The translations under genes were made by a program, and so were the position numbers. The notes under the pieces are model-generated. The model saw only the letters and a list, made by a program, of their open reading frames with translations. It had not been told where the DNA came from and ran no database searches. Below are positions 53,329 through 61,861 of a DNA stretch of 64,000 bases, in pieces. How positions within the stretch are numbered: position 1 is the stretch's first letter; every line of letters begins with the position of its first letter. The DNA is from Clostridium estertheticum (lineage in GTDB: Bacteria > Bacillota > Clostridia > Clostridiales > Clostridiaceae), in NCBI RefSeq assembly GCF_011065935.2, contig NZ_JAAMNH020000001.1, forward strand, positions 2,253,001-2,317,000. The letters run 5' to 3'.

Positions 53329-56106
53329 ATTAAATATTTTAATGAAAAAAGCTTAGAAGTTCTAAACAATTTTGAGGTTGACAGTAGCAAAGGATTATCG
53401 AGTTCTCAGATTAAACAAAGACTAGAGAAATATGGTCCTAATGAATTTACTAAACAAGAAAGAGGATCTATATGGGATAGCGTTAAGGAAGCAATAATGG
53501 AGCCTATGATGATAATACTTTTAGTGGCAGCTGTTATTAGTGCGTTAGTAGGGGAAGGCCAGGATGCTATTGGTATAGTATGCGCCGTAGCAATAGGAAT
53601 TGGAATAGGAATTTTTACAGAAGGAAAATCACAAAAGGCTGCAGATGCACTTTCAAAAATGACAGAAAACATAGAGGTAAAAGTAACACGAGATGGGAAA
53701 ATTATTCAAGTTAATAAAAATGATTTGGTACCTGGTGATATAGTATTAATTGAGACTGGGGATATGGTACCAGCAGATGGAAGACTTGTAAGCAGCATAG
53801 ATTTAATGGTTAGAGAAGACATGCTTACTGGAGAATCAGAGGATGTAAGTAAAGATGACCAAGTTATAATAGAAATGGAAAATATAAAATCTAAAGATAA
53901 AAATATTGTACAAGACCCTATTCCAGCAAAACAATTGAATATGGTTTTTGGAGGCACACTAGTTGCTTATGGTAGAGCTAGTTTTGTAGTTACTGCAACA
54001 GGAGACAGCTCTCAAATGGGTGAAATAGCTAAAAATCTTGAAGATAGTGATCTTCAAACACCTCTTCAAGCAAAACTTGGGGATCTGGGTGGTAAAATTT
54101 CAAAAGTTTCAAGTGCTATAGCTGCTGTTTTATTTATAGTTATGATTATAAAATTGGTCTTAGCAAAGACTATATCACCAGACACTTCCGGAATATTTGC
54201 GTTTTTACAATCTGTTGAACCCATAAAAACTGCCTTTGTTGTATGTGTGACATTAATTGTTGCAGCTGTACCAGAAGGACTTCCAACAATGATAAATATG
54301 ACACTTGCAATTACTATGCAGAAAATGGCTAAGATAAATGCGCTTGTTACTAAAAAGGAAGCCTGCGAGACAATAGGCTCTGTAAGTGTAATATGCTCAG
54401 ATAAAACAGGTACACTTACTCAAAATAGAATGACTGTAGAAAAAGTTTATTTAAACGGTAAATTTAGAGGACGAGATGAACTAAGCGATAGCAATAACTA
54501 CTTTATAGATAACTGCCTTGTAAACTCAACAGCAGATATTGAAAAGGATGATTCAGAAGTTAAATATTTAGGTAGTGCAACAGAATGCGCGCTTCTTTTA
54601 TACAATGAAGATTATGATTATGTACAAGAAAGACAAAATGCAAACATAGCTCATCAGATTCCATTTAGTTCAAAGAGCAAGAGAATGAGTACTGTTATAG
54701 AAGAAGAGGAAGGGGCTACAGTATTAACAAAGGGAGCACCAGAAATTATTCTAGAGTTATGTAAATATGAACATATTAGTTGCAATGAAGTAGAACTAAA
54801 TGCAGCTAGAAGGAAAGAAATATTAGATGAAATCGAAATACTCCAGAAAAAATCAATGCGAGTACTTGGTTTTGCATATGGGAATATAAATGGTGAGGTA
54901 GCTATGGCAACCGAGCAAGGAACTTTAGAAGATGACTTAGTGTTTACAGGTTTTGTAGGAATAAGAGATCCACTAAGACTTGACGTTAAAGAAGCTATAG
55001 AAACTGCTAGACATGCAGGAGTTGCTACAAAAATGCTTACAGGTGATAATATTAATACAGCTATTGCTATAGGTGAAGAATTAGGCTTGCTAGACGGCGA
55101 TAATAGGGCAGTAGAGGCTACTTATATAGATACATTGTCTGACGAAGAACTTAAAGATGAGATAACTACTATTTCAATAGTAGCACGTTCAAAACCTGAT
55201 ACAAAAATGAGAATAGTTATTGCACTTCAAAGTAATGGAGAAGTAGTTGCAGTAACTGGAGATGGAATAAATGATGCTCCAGCCCTTACTAAAGCAGATG
55301 TAGGTATAGCTATGGGTATAGCTGGAACAGAGGTTAGTAAAAATGCAGCGGATATAATTTTAACAGATGATAGTTTTGGAACTATTGTTAAGGGAATTAA
55401 GTGGGGAAGAGGTATTTATGAAAACTTCCAAAGATTTATACAATTCCAGATAACTGTAAATATAATTGCATTCTTAACTGCTATTTTATCAGTGGTATTC
55501 GACTTTCAAATGCCATTCACTACAATACAACTCTTATGGGTAAATATTATAATGGATGGACCACCAGCACTATCACTTGGACTAGAACCAGTAAGAGACG
55601 CTGTTTTAAATAGAAAACCTACAAATAGAAATGCCAGTATTATAACTAAACAAATGATGAAAAGTATGATTACCAATGCGGTATGTATAACTTTAGTTAT
55701 TATGATTCAGATGAAATTTGACATATTAGGAGCAGGATTCCCAAAAGAGGGAGTTACGGGACCAAACCAAATGCAGACAGTATTATTTGCATTATTTGCT
55801 TTTAGTGCATTATTTAATGCCTTTAACTGTAGAGAATTTGGCACAGATAGTATTATCCCTAGCATTACAAAAAATACCACATTTTTAAAGATAATTACGG
55901 TCACGGCAGTAGCGCAAATATTTGTAACTGAAGTGTTCGCAAAATTCTTTAATGCAGTATCTTTAAGTGCTGGTATGTGGTTAAAGATAATTATTTTATC
56001 TTCACTTATAATAGTAGTAAATGAATTAGTGAAATTAGGTATGAGATTATTTATAAAAAAGAACAAACAAATCGTGTCAGAATCAGAAGAAAAGATAGCA
56101 GCTTAG
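53329..56106 (+). CDS. P-type Ca2+/Mn2+ ATPase (PMCA-like, P2B)
   Basis: A P2-type ATPase of about 925 aa: T-G-E-S, V-P-E-G-L-P (helix 4 cation site), C-S-D-K-T-G-T-L-T-Q-N and G-D-G-I-N-D-A-P-A-L. Helix 6 has N-I-I-M-D-G-P-P-A-L-S. Tandem Mn riboswitches upstream argue that it exports Mn2+, perhaps with Ca2+. The start is unclear: GTG 53320 abuts the SD AAAGGGG, while an in-frame ATT (53329-53331) is 8 nt away and gives the usual K-Y-F-N-E-K-S N-terminus. The ATT is used here. Confidence 0.92.
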   Translation: MKYFNEKSLEVLNNFEVDSSKGLSSSQIKQRLEKYGPNEFTKQERGSIWDSVKEAIMEPMMIILLVAAVISALVGEGQDAIGIVCAVAIGIGIGIFTEGKSQKAADALSKMTENIEVKVTRDGKIIQVNKNDLVPGDIVLIETGDMVPADGRLVSSIDLMVREDMLTGESEDVSKDDQVIIEMENIKSKDKNIVQDPIPAKQLNMVFGGTLVAYGRASFVVTATGDSSQMGEIAKNLEDSDLQTPLQAKLGDLGGKISKVSSAIAAVLFIVMIIKLVLAKTISPDTSGIFAFLQSVEPIKTAFVVCVTLIVAAVPEGLPTMINMTLAITMQKMAKINALVTKKEACETIGSVSVICSDKTGTLTQNRMTVEKVYLNGKFRGRDELSDSNNYFIDNCLVNSTADIEKDDSEVKYLGSATECALLLYNEDYDYVQERQNANIAHQIPFSSKSKRMSTVIEEEEGATVLTKGAPEIILELCKYEHISCNEVELNAARRKEILDEIEILQKKSMRVLGFAYGNINGEVAMATEQGTLEDDLVFTGFVGIRDPLRLDVKEAIETARHAGVATKMLTGDNINTAIAIGEELGLLDGDNRAVEATYIDTLSDEELKDEITTISIVARSKPDTKMRIVIALQSNGEVVAVTGDGINDAPALTKADVGIAMGIAGTEVSKNAADIILTDDSFGTIVKGIKWGRGIYENFQRFIQFQITVNIIAFLTAILSVVFDFQMPFTTIQLLWVNIIMDGPPALSLGLEPVRDAVLNRKPTNRNASIITKQMMKSMITNAVCITLVIMIQMKFDILGAGFPKEGVTGPNQMQTVLFALFAFSALFNAFNCREFGTDSIIPSITKNTTFLKIITVTAVAQIFVTEVFAKFFNAVSLSAGMWLKIIILSSLIIVVNELVKLGMRLFIKKNKQIVSESEEKIAA

Positions 56107-56177
56107 ACACGAAAAGGATTAAGGCGCAAAATAAAGTGGAGCCTGTGTCAAGGACGTTTTTAAAAAATAGACTTAAA

Positions 56178-56218
56178 TAAAATACCCTCCTGTCATAAAT
56201 ATGATGTGAGGGTATTTA
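56178..56218 (+). terminator. Terminator
   Basis: AAATACCCTC and GAGGGTATTT pair around a long loop that is itself partly complementary. It follows the P-ATPase gene. Confidence 0.75.
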
Positions 56219-56404
56219 TCTATAAGTGCTTTTCAGAGCCCTTGGATGTAATTAAAATAAATTGTTTTATAAACTTAACTAAAAATGCAATGTTATACTA
56301 AAAAGTTGTAAATAAAGTAAAGAATTGTTAAACTTATTAAATGGGTTGTTGCTATTTATTGAACAATCCACAAATATTAAAATCTAATTTAGGAGGTAAT
56401 CACT

Positions 56405-56596
56405 TTGGAGAATAACAAGGCATGTAGCAAATGTGGCTCAATAGAAAGAAAAAAGGGTAAAATATCTGGAATAGCAAGTTTACAGTCCTTAGATTCAAGA
56501 ACTGGATTAGGGGGTTCCGAACTTATCGTTGAATTTTGTAAAGATTGTGGTGAAGTAACAAGCATAAAAGTAAAAAATCCATCTGCAATTAAATAA
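56405..56596 (+). CDS. Small zinc-ribbon protein
   Basis: A 63-aa protein with C-S-K-C-G near the start and C-K-D-C-G near residue 45. TTG start, 8 nt after AGGAGGT. Like the ORF at 31275, it is a stand-alone zinc ribbon; function unknown. Confidence 0.6.
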   Translation: MENNKACSKCGSIERKKGKISGIASLQSLDSRTGLGGSELIVEFCKDCGEVTSIKVKNPSAIK

Positions 56597-56619
56597 TTTA
56601 ATAGGTTGTTGATATATGT

Positions 56620-56652
56620 AAAAAGGTTCTATTTTGAACCTTTTTTATTTTT
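56620..56652 (+). terminator. Terminator
   Basis: AAAAAGGTTC and GAACCTTTTTT form a short stem followed by T residues. Confidence 0.75.
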
Positions 56653-56795
56653 ACTTGTACCATTTAAAATATAAAATATCATAAATGGTATAAATCTTGG
56701 GCTTAATGAATGCAATATTAGACATAAAACAGTCTTTAATAAAAAAAATATAAATATTAACAATGCAAATAACAACTTCATTGGTTTACAAAATA

Positions 56796-56880
56796 ATATT
56801 TTGACAGCTTGTTTATTTTAAATTTTTACGAGAGAAATTTTTACCTTTGGCGAATGATATCATATAAATATAATCATAGA
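56796..56880. repeat. Partial copy of the terminator-associated repeat
   Basis: ATATTTTGACAGCTTG and a tail with TTTTTACCTTTGGCGAATGA and ATCATATAAATATAATCA match the tail of the repeats at 45291 and 57541. No gene is supported between 56653 and 56973. Confidence 0.6.
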
Positions 56881-56973
56881 AAAAAATAAAAAGAAAATAT
56901 GGACGGGGGATTTATATAAGGATAAAAATTTAATGGAATTTCTATGATTTGATGAGGGAGAGGTAATAAAACG

Positions 56974-57051
56974 AATAGAGCTGCTTATAACCGTGTATAT
57001 AATCGTACTAGTTTTAGTATTTTTGATGTATTAAAGAAGCTATTTAAATAA
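56974..57051 (+). pseudogene. 3' end duplicate of the 67-aa basic protein gene
   Basis: The frame N-R-A-A-Y-N-R-V-Y-N-R-T-S-F-S-I-F-D-V-L-K-K-L-F-K is almost identical to the end of the gene at 59203. The 41 bp after the stop and the palindromic repeat also match. It is a truncated duplicate. Confidence 0.85.
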
Positions 57052-57091
57052 CAACTGCGGGTTACGGGGATATTGCAATACGTTTAGAATA

Positions 57092-57116
57092 TGCCACTTG
57101 CCATGTGGGTGGCACC
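57092..57116. repeat. Palindromic repeat, copy 6
   Basis: One change (CCATGTGG) in the centre. It lies exactly 41 bp after the stop of the duplicated gene end, the same spacing as copy 8 at 59447. Confidence 0.85.
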
Positions 57117-57238
57117 AAATGATACTAACAACCATACTAGCATATATAGAAATAAGATGAATTTTATTAAATCTTTCTTTTAATAAGAAAATTGACTATA
57201 ATAATAGTAGGTAAACTAATACGTGGAGAGTGATTAAG

Positions 57239-57475
57239 ATGTTAAGAGAAAGAGATTTAAATATAGTTAAATATCTGGTGGTATGTGTTAATGAATTTGC
57301 AGACAGATTAAATATAAATGGAAAAGAAGCTTTTAATTATCTTAATGAGCATAAAGCTATTAATTTCTTGCTGGATAATTATGAAATAGAGCATACTTTG
57401 AGCATTGATGACGCTGTAGATGATATGATCATGGTGTCTAAGAATAATGGATGTCTTAATCAGAAAGAGATATAA
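57239..57475 (+). CDS. DUF3791 protein
   Basis: A 78-aa soluble helical protein with the DUF3791 pattern (R-D-L-N-I-V-K-Y-L-V-V-C ... L-S-I-D-D-A-V-D-D-M-I). ATG 57239 is 8 nt after GGAGAG; GTG 57230 abuts the SD. DUF3791 genes often sit beside a DUF3990 gene, which is not seen here. Confidence 0.7.
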   Translation: MLRERDLNIVKYLVVCVNEFADRLNINGKEAFNYLNEHKAINFLLDNYEIEHTLSIDDAVDDMIMVSKNNGCLNQKEI

Positions 57476-57502
57476 GCTAAGAAAAAAAATAGAAGATATT
57501 CA

Positions 57503-57546
57503 TAAAAGCTATTAAAATGTATTAAACATTTTGATAGCTTTTTTAT
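57503..57546 (+). terminator. Repeat-family terminator, third copy
   Basis: AAAAGCTATTAAAATGT and ACATTTTGATAGCTTTTTT form the same hairpin as at 39258 and 39834. The shared tail runs to about 57600 (GGCAAATTTTCACTTTTGGC, ATGATACCATATAAAT). Confidence 0.8.
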
Positions 57547-57615
57547 TTTAAAATTTCCGCAAGGCAAATTTTCACTTTTGGCCAATGATACCATATAAAT
57601 AAGATGGTATAAAAA

Positions 57616-57891
57616 ATGAGAAGGCAAACAGAGAAAGCAGATGCTTTAGCTTTAAGTAATGTATATAGCTTCAAAAACTACAAAGATTGCAAATTACTTA
57701 TACTGACCTTTTCAGGTGGTTCGAGCTTAGGCCTCTTAGAAATAAATGCTGCAGCACAACTTATAGAAGAGAACTATGGCGAGGACGAAACAATACTATT
57801 TACTGTAGTGATTGATGAAAGTATGGGGAGTGAGATGAGGGTTAGTATTGTTGGGGTATATTTAATTTGCGATATGACAATATACCCCTAA
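57616..57891 (+). CDS. Stand-alone FtsZ C-terminal-domain-like protein
   Basis: A 91-aa product contains I-L-T-F-S-G-G-S-S-L-G-L-L-E-I-N-A-A-A-Q-L-I-E-E and V-V-I-D-E-S-M-G-S-E-M-R-V-S-I-V-G, matching the FtsZ/tubulin C-terminal subdomain. The GTPase half with G-G-G-T-G-(S/T)-G is absent. The RBS is weak. It may be a gene fragment or a small protein acting on FtsZ. Confidence 0.6.
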   Translation: MRRQTEKADALALSNVYSFKNYKDCKLLILTFSGGSSLGLLEINAAAQLIEENYGEDETILFTVVIDESMGSEMRVSIVGVYLICDMTIYP

Positions 57892-57989
57892 TTTAGCAAA
57901 AATATTATGATAGAATAGGTTAAATGAAGTCGTAATGAAGTGAATATAGTTAAGAATAAGAACTTGCCACTTGCCACGTGGGTGGCACC
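57873..57989 (+). repeat. Palindromic repeat copy 7 with its long leader
   Basis: The core (57965-57989) is exact. The 5' part shares CCCCTAATTTAGCAA and ATGATAGAATAGGT with copies at 31745 and 61862. Here the leader start codon is ATA (57946) and the GAGGT RBS is lost, so the leader peptide is probably no longer made. Confidence 0.85.
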
Positions 57990-58011
57990 AAATATTAAGG
58001 AGTGGATAATT

Positions 58012-59172
58012 ATGAATCTGGTATTTGCTTATGGAAGTTTGACTAATAGGATGGAAATTGAAAAGACCTTGAAAGAAGATGGAGCGGAGAAAAACTATGT
58101 TGTACTTGGAATAGGAAAGCTTGAAAATTACAAGTTAGCTTTTACAAAGTTCTCTAATAAATGGAACGGGGGAGTACTTGATGTAATAGCTTCCAAAAAT
58201 GATTATGTACTTGGCCTGGTGTTAGAGATGAGTAATAGGGCACTGAGGGAAATTGATAAAAGGGAAGGAGTAGGTATAGGGATTTACACGCCAATAACTG
58301 TAAGTGTTGAACTTGGGGGAGAATTGGTGAAGGCAATCGCTTATACCGTAGTAAATAAAGTTGAGGGTGGAGTTAAAGCCTCAGAGGAATATGTTAACAA
58401 AGTTGAAGCGGGTATGAGGGAAGAAGGCTTTCCTGAAGAGTATATTAATAAGTATCTGCTCGGTAAGGTTTCTGAAGAAACAATGTTCAATGCCTTGAGA
58501 TATATAAAAAGACAGCCGCATGCTCCAAGTTTGTTTATGATTGCAAATATTGTAGAAATAAAGCTTTGGGATATTAACCTATTGGTAGATTCATTGACAA
58601 CTAGGGGACTTATAAGACAAGACGGAAGGGATGTTGTTGGTAAATATGATTCGGATGCAAAATACTATACAGTCCCTGAAAAAAAGGAAGAAATAGACCT
58701 GCTGCTTTCGAAAGATCTGAATGAAAGCTTGTTGTCTTTCCAAAGTGTAGATTGTGTTAATTCTGATTTAAATCATAAAACAAAAGCTTGTATGAATTGT
58801 TTAACCATTTATAAGGACGGAAAAACTTTCTGTAGAAAGTGCTTAAGGAAGCTTGACGATATAGATACTCCTATGTTGGATATAATTTTTGGCTTAAATA
58901 AAAAAGGATATAAAACTCAATTTTGTTGCAGTGGGCATCTTACATCAAAAATTTATTCTGCCTATTTTGTTGTAAGTGGAATTATTAAGGAAATAACAAT
59001 ACCGGATGGATTTAGCCTGGAATGTGAGGGGAATAGAACAACGATAAGTTCTTTATATGTTAAAAAGGGTAAAGTCAATCAAGCGACTGTTGAACTTGAA
59101 GAATTGGCGAGAAAGAATTTGAGTAACCTTAGAAAATGGGTTATAGAGTTACCAAAGCAGCTCCATAATTAG
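58012..59172 (+). CDS. GGCT/AIG2-like protein with zinc-ribbon C-terminal region
   Basis: The N-terminal part (about 1-125 of 386 aa) is a gamma-glutamylcyclotransferase-like domain (F-A-Y-G-S-L, catalytic-type E in D-K-R-E-G). A middle helical region and a zinc ribbon (C-M-N-C ... C-R-K-C, about 260-285) lead to an uncharacterised C-terminal domain. ATG 58012 is 9 nt after AAGGAG. The repeat's frame (57940) is open into this gene, but with no RBS. Function unknown. Confidence 0.75.
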   Translation: MNLVFAYGSLTNRMEIEKTLKEDGAEKNYVVLGIGKLENYKLAFTKFSNKWNGGVLDVIASKNDYVLGLVLEMSNRALREIDKREGVGIGIYTPITVSVELGGELVKAIAYTVVNKVEGGVKASEEYVNKVEAGMREEGFPEEYINKYLLGKVSEETMFNALRYIKRQPHAPSLFMIANIVEIKLWDINLLVDSLTTRGLIRQDGRDVVGKYDSDAKYYTVPEKKEEIDLLLSKDLNESLLSFQSVDCVNSDLNHKTKACMNCLTIYKDGKTFCRKCLRKLDDIDTPMLDIIFGLNKKGYKTQFCCSGHLTSKIYSAYFVVSGIIKEITIPDGFSLECEGNRTTISSLYVKKGKVNQATVELEELARKNLSNLRKWVIELPKQLHN

Positions 59173-59202
59173 GACGGAAAATAGAATTTGGGAGGCAGTA
59201 TA

Positions 59203-59406
59203 ATGAAATTTGGATTAAGAAAACCAAGCTTAAAGAAAATGATTAGCAGTAGAACTAGCCCCAAGAGAATAATAAAAAATAGCTTAGGGTTAAAAGCACC
59301 ACGTGGATTTGGTTGGATTACAAATCCTAAAAAGGCTGCTTATAATCGTGTATATAATCGTACTAGTTTTAGTATTTTTGATGTGCTGAAGAAAGTTTTT
59401 AAATAA
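59203..59406 (+). CDS. 67-aa basic hypothetical protein
   Basis: A strongly basic protein (M-K-F-G-L-R-K-P-S-L-K-K) with a conserved-looking core L-K-A-P-R-G-F-G-W-I-T-N-P-K-K-A-A-Y-N-R. ATG 59203 is 7 nt after GGGAGG. Similar small proteins occur in Firmicutes and some mobile elements; function unknown. A 3' duplicate lies at 56974. Confidence 0.6.
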   Translation: MKFGLRKPSLKKMISSRTSPKRIIKNSLGLKAPRGFGWITNPKKAAYNRVYNRTSFSIFDVLKKVFK

Positions 59407-59446
59407 CAACAAAGGGTTAGGGGGTTATTGCAATGAGTTTAGAACT

Positions 59447-59471
59447 TGCCACTTGCCACGTGGGTGGCACC
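59447..59471. repeat. Palindromic repeat, copy 8
   Basis: Exact core. A stop codon (TAG) precedes it in the N-L-P-L-A-T-W frame, so no leader peptide is made in that frame. Confidence 0.88.
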
Positions 59472-59502
59472 AAAAATGTAATAAAGAGGGGGAGTGAGCA
59501 TA

Positions 59503-61176
59503 GTGGAAAAAGCAGAGGCTTATATTAATAATGAATGGATAGAGATTTATCCAGAGTATTGGTTAATGAGTAATAGTACTGGTATATCTAGTTACTTATA
59601 TCATACACCAGTCAATAAAGTGAAGTTAAGGTGTTGTGGATGTAAAGAAGAAGTCTTTATATGTGCTTTGGGAGACGGAATGAAGAAAAATCCATACTTT
59701 GCACATAAACAATGTAAAGAAGAGGATGATGATACTCATGATTGTAACTTAAGAACTTCAAATGAAGTTTATAAAGAAATCTTTAAGTTTGAAAAGCCTA
59801 GAGCAAACACTTATGAAAGCGCTGTCCATAGAGAAATGAAAAGGTTTGCAGTTTCGAAATTTTGGAGTAAAGAAAACAAATACGTAGTTTTAAGAGATGA
59901 GGATATATATACCTACAATAGAGATGAAAATACAAAATTGAGGGCTGATTTATTAGCGGCTCCCTTGCATAGTGGTAATGCAAACCCGATTCAAAGAACT
60001 GAACAATATATTTTTGAAGGGCAAACTACGAAAAACCTACTATCAGTTAATCATATTAAAAAAGCTATAGAATATAAAAAAGTAGGTTTTCTAGAAGAAA
60101 ATATTATAAATGCATATTCAATAGATCACTTAAAGAGAGCAACATATATTTCTAATAACTATACAGACATCTTAAATCTTCAAGGCTTAGATAAAACTGA
60201 AATTGATGAAAGAATCGGTACTAATAAAGAGAAGCGTGGCTCTATCATAAATATGCTTGAGCAAACTACAGTAGATGAAATAAGTGGTTATTACGCATTT
60301 CATGCCGATGCAGAGTTCTTATTAGCCCTTAAAGATTATAGTAATAATCATTTACTTTTTATGTATATACCAATTACTGAGGAAAAAAATGAGTTAGAAG
60401 AGAAAAATAAACATAAAAGAGGACTAATATTGGCTAGTGTACTTGATACTATTACTATAAAAAATGATTATTGCATAATAGCATACTTGTATTTTAAAGA
60501 TATTACGTATATTACCGATATAACTGAGTATCAGAATGAAGTTTCTATGTACAAAAACAAGACCATAGAATTCTGCCAAAATTCATTGCATGATATTGGG
60601 AAAAGGTATGTAGAGGATATTAATAAAAAAGACAAGGAAATTTTAAGTGTTACTACATGTAATAGAGACTTGCAAGATGATATTAATAAAATTCAATTTG
60701 AGTCTCAGAAACTAATTACTGAAAAAGAGAATGAAATAAATGGTTTAAAAACAGCAAATAGCGAGTTGAATATATCCTTATCTCAAAGAAAAGAGGAGAT
60801 TTCAACTGAGATTGAACTTAAGTTAAGAAAAGATTTAAAAAATGAATATATGAATTTAGAAAAATTAAAAAGTGAATATTCTTTATCTTATAGTGAAGTA
60901 GCTGCTGTTGTTGAAAGAAATATTAAAGAAGAACTTGGAAAGCAATATAGTCGTAAATATGCTTCATTAACAGATGGACAAACAAATGCAAGTAAAATGG
61001 CAAATTGCCGAGGGAATCATATAAAGTATTTAATGGAAGTGGAAAATTATTCTGAAGCAGAAATAAGCAATAATATAAAATGTCCTAATATATCAGGTGT
61101 AGCTTTAAAAGGGTATATGGAGGAATATTTAAAAACGAAAATGTCTATATGTGCAAAATGTGAAAAATATAAATAA
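59503..61176 (+). CDS. CoiA-like nuclease with coiled-coil C-terminus
   Basis: A 557-aa protein. The N-terminal region has a zinc knuckle C-C-G-C-K-E-E-V, the P-Y-F-A-H-K motif, E-S-A-V-H-R-E-M-K, R-A-D-L and F-E-G-Q, the set seen in CoiA-family PD-(D/E)XK-like nucleases. Residues about 380-480 are a long coiled coil, and the C-terminus has C-A-K-C. GTG 59503 is 8 nt after GGGGGAG; GTG 59494 overlaps it. It follows repeat copy 8. Possible defence or DNA-processing role. Confidence 0.65.
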   Translation: MEKAEAYINNEWIEIYPEYWLMSNSTGISSYLYHTPVNKVKLRCCGCKEEVFICALGDGMKKNPYFAHKQCKEEDDDTHDCNLRTSNEVYKEIFKFEKPRANTYESAVHREMKRFAVSKFWSKENKYVVLRDEDIYTYNRDENTKLRADLLAAPLHSGNANPIQRTEQYIFEGQTTKNLLSVNHIKKAIEYKKVGFLEENIINAYSIDHLKRATYISNNYTDILNLQGLDKTEIDERIGTNKEKRGSIINMLEQTTVDEISGYYAFHADAEFLLALKDYSNNHLLFMYIPITEEKNELEEKNKHKRGLILASVLDTITIKNDYCIIAYLYFKDITYITDITEYQNEVSMYKNKTIEFCQNSLHDIGKRYVEDINKKDKEILSVTTCNRDLQDDINKIQFESQKLITEKENEINGLKTANSELNISLSQRKEEISTEIELKLRKDLKNEYMNLEKLKSEYSLSYSEVAAVVERNIKEELGKQYSRKYASLTDGQTNASKMANCRGNHIKYLMEVENYSEAEISNNIKCPNISGVALKGYMEEYLKTKMSICAKCEKYK

Positions 61177-61376
61177 TGTGAAATTAATTATTATCCAGTT
61201 GAAAATTATTCGTTTTTATTTTATGATTATGAAAAAGTAAAGGAAGAAAGTTCAATACAAGTATGCCAGTTAGTTTAGAGGAAGATGGGGAAAAAGAAAT
61301 TATTTAAAGGGCCGCAAGAGATGACATATTCATATACAAAGCTGGTGCTCTTAAAATTGAATAAAAAGGGTATTAT

Positions 61377-61688
61377 CTATTCATAAACTCTCTCAAGGAT
61401 TATGCCTTTCTCAAAGCCGCCTCTTTCTTCTTTTTTTGTATTTCTCTTGGCAATTAATTCTTCCTCGGAATATCCAAGAGCACCAGCGAGACTAAATAAA
61501 ACTTCCATAACATCAGCAAGTTCTCCTAAGTTTTTATCTTCTAGATATTCAGATACTTCCTCAGTTAATTTTGCTTCAAGAAGCGGAAGTAATTCTTCCT
61601 TTTTAGCATAATGTGCATCAAAGCTCTTGCCAGTGGCTTTAATTATTTCAAGAATTTTGTCGCGGACTAATTTGTTGTAGATTTTCAT
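61377..61688 (-). CDS. MazG-like NTP pyrophosphohydrolase
   Basis: A 103-aa all-alpha NTP-pyrophosphatase (Y-N-K-L-V-R-D-K-I, E-x-x-E motif in L-T-E-E-V-S-E-Y, E-L-A-D-V-M-E-V). Removes noncanonical nucleotides. AAGGAGGT precedes the ATG on the minus strand. 61177-61376 shows no gene. Confidence 0.88.
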   Translation of the reverse strand: MKIYNKLVRDKILEIIKATGKSFDAHYAKKEELLPLLEAKLTEEVSEYLEDKNLGELADVMEVLFSLAGALGYSEEELIAKRNTKKEERGGFEKGIILERVYE

Positions 61689-61861
61689 TGTAGGGGACCT
61701 CCTTGTTTAATAGCTTGGTTTAATTATAGCATAGGACAATATTGGAATGAAATAAGGAGATTAATTAAGAATAGGTGAACTTACTATAATGGATAGACAT
61801 TTATTGTTTATCCATTATACCTTTTTGTCGCATATAGTGGGTTGGTATCATTTTTAATTTT

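Noticed and set aside
57940..58011. Longer N-terminus (GTG 57940) for the GGCT-like gene through the repeat
   Set aside because: The frame is open, but the leader start has decayed (ATA for ATG, RBS deleted), while ATG 58012 has AAGGAG at good spacing. Kept as an observation about the repeat only.
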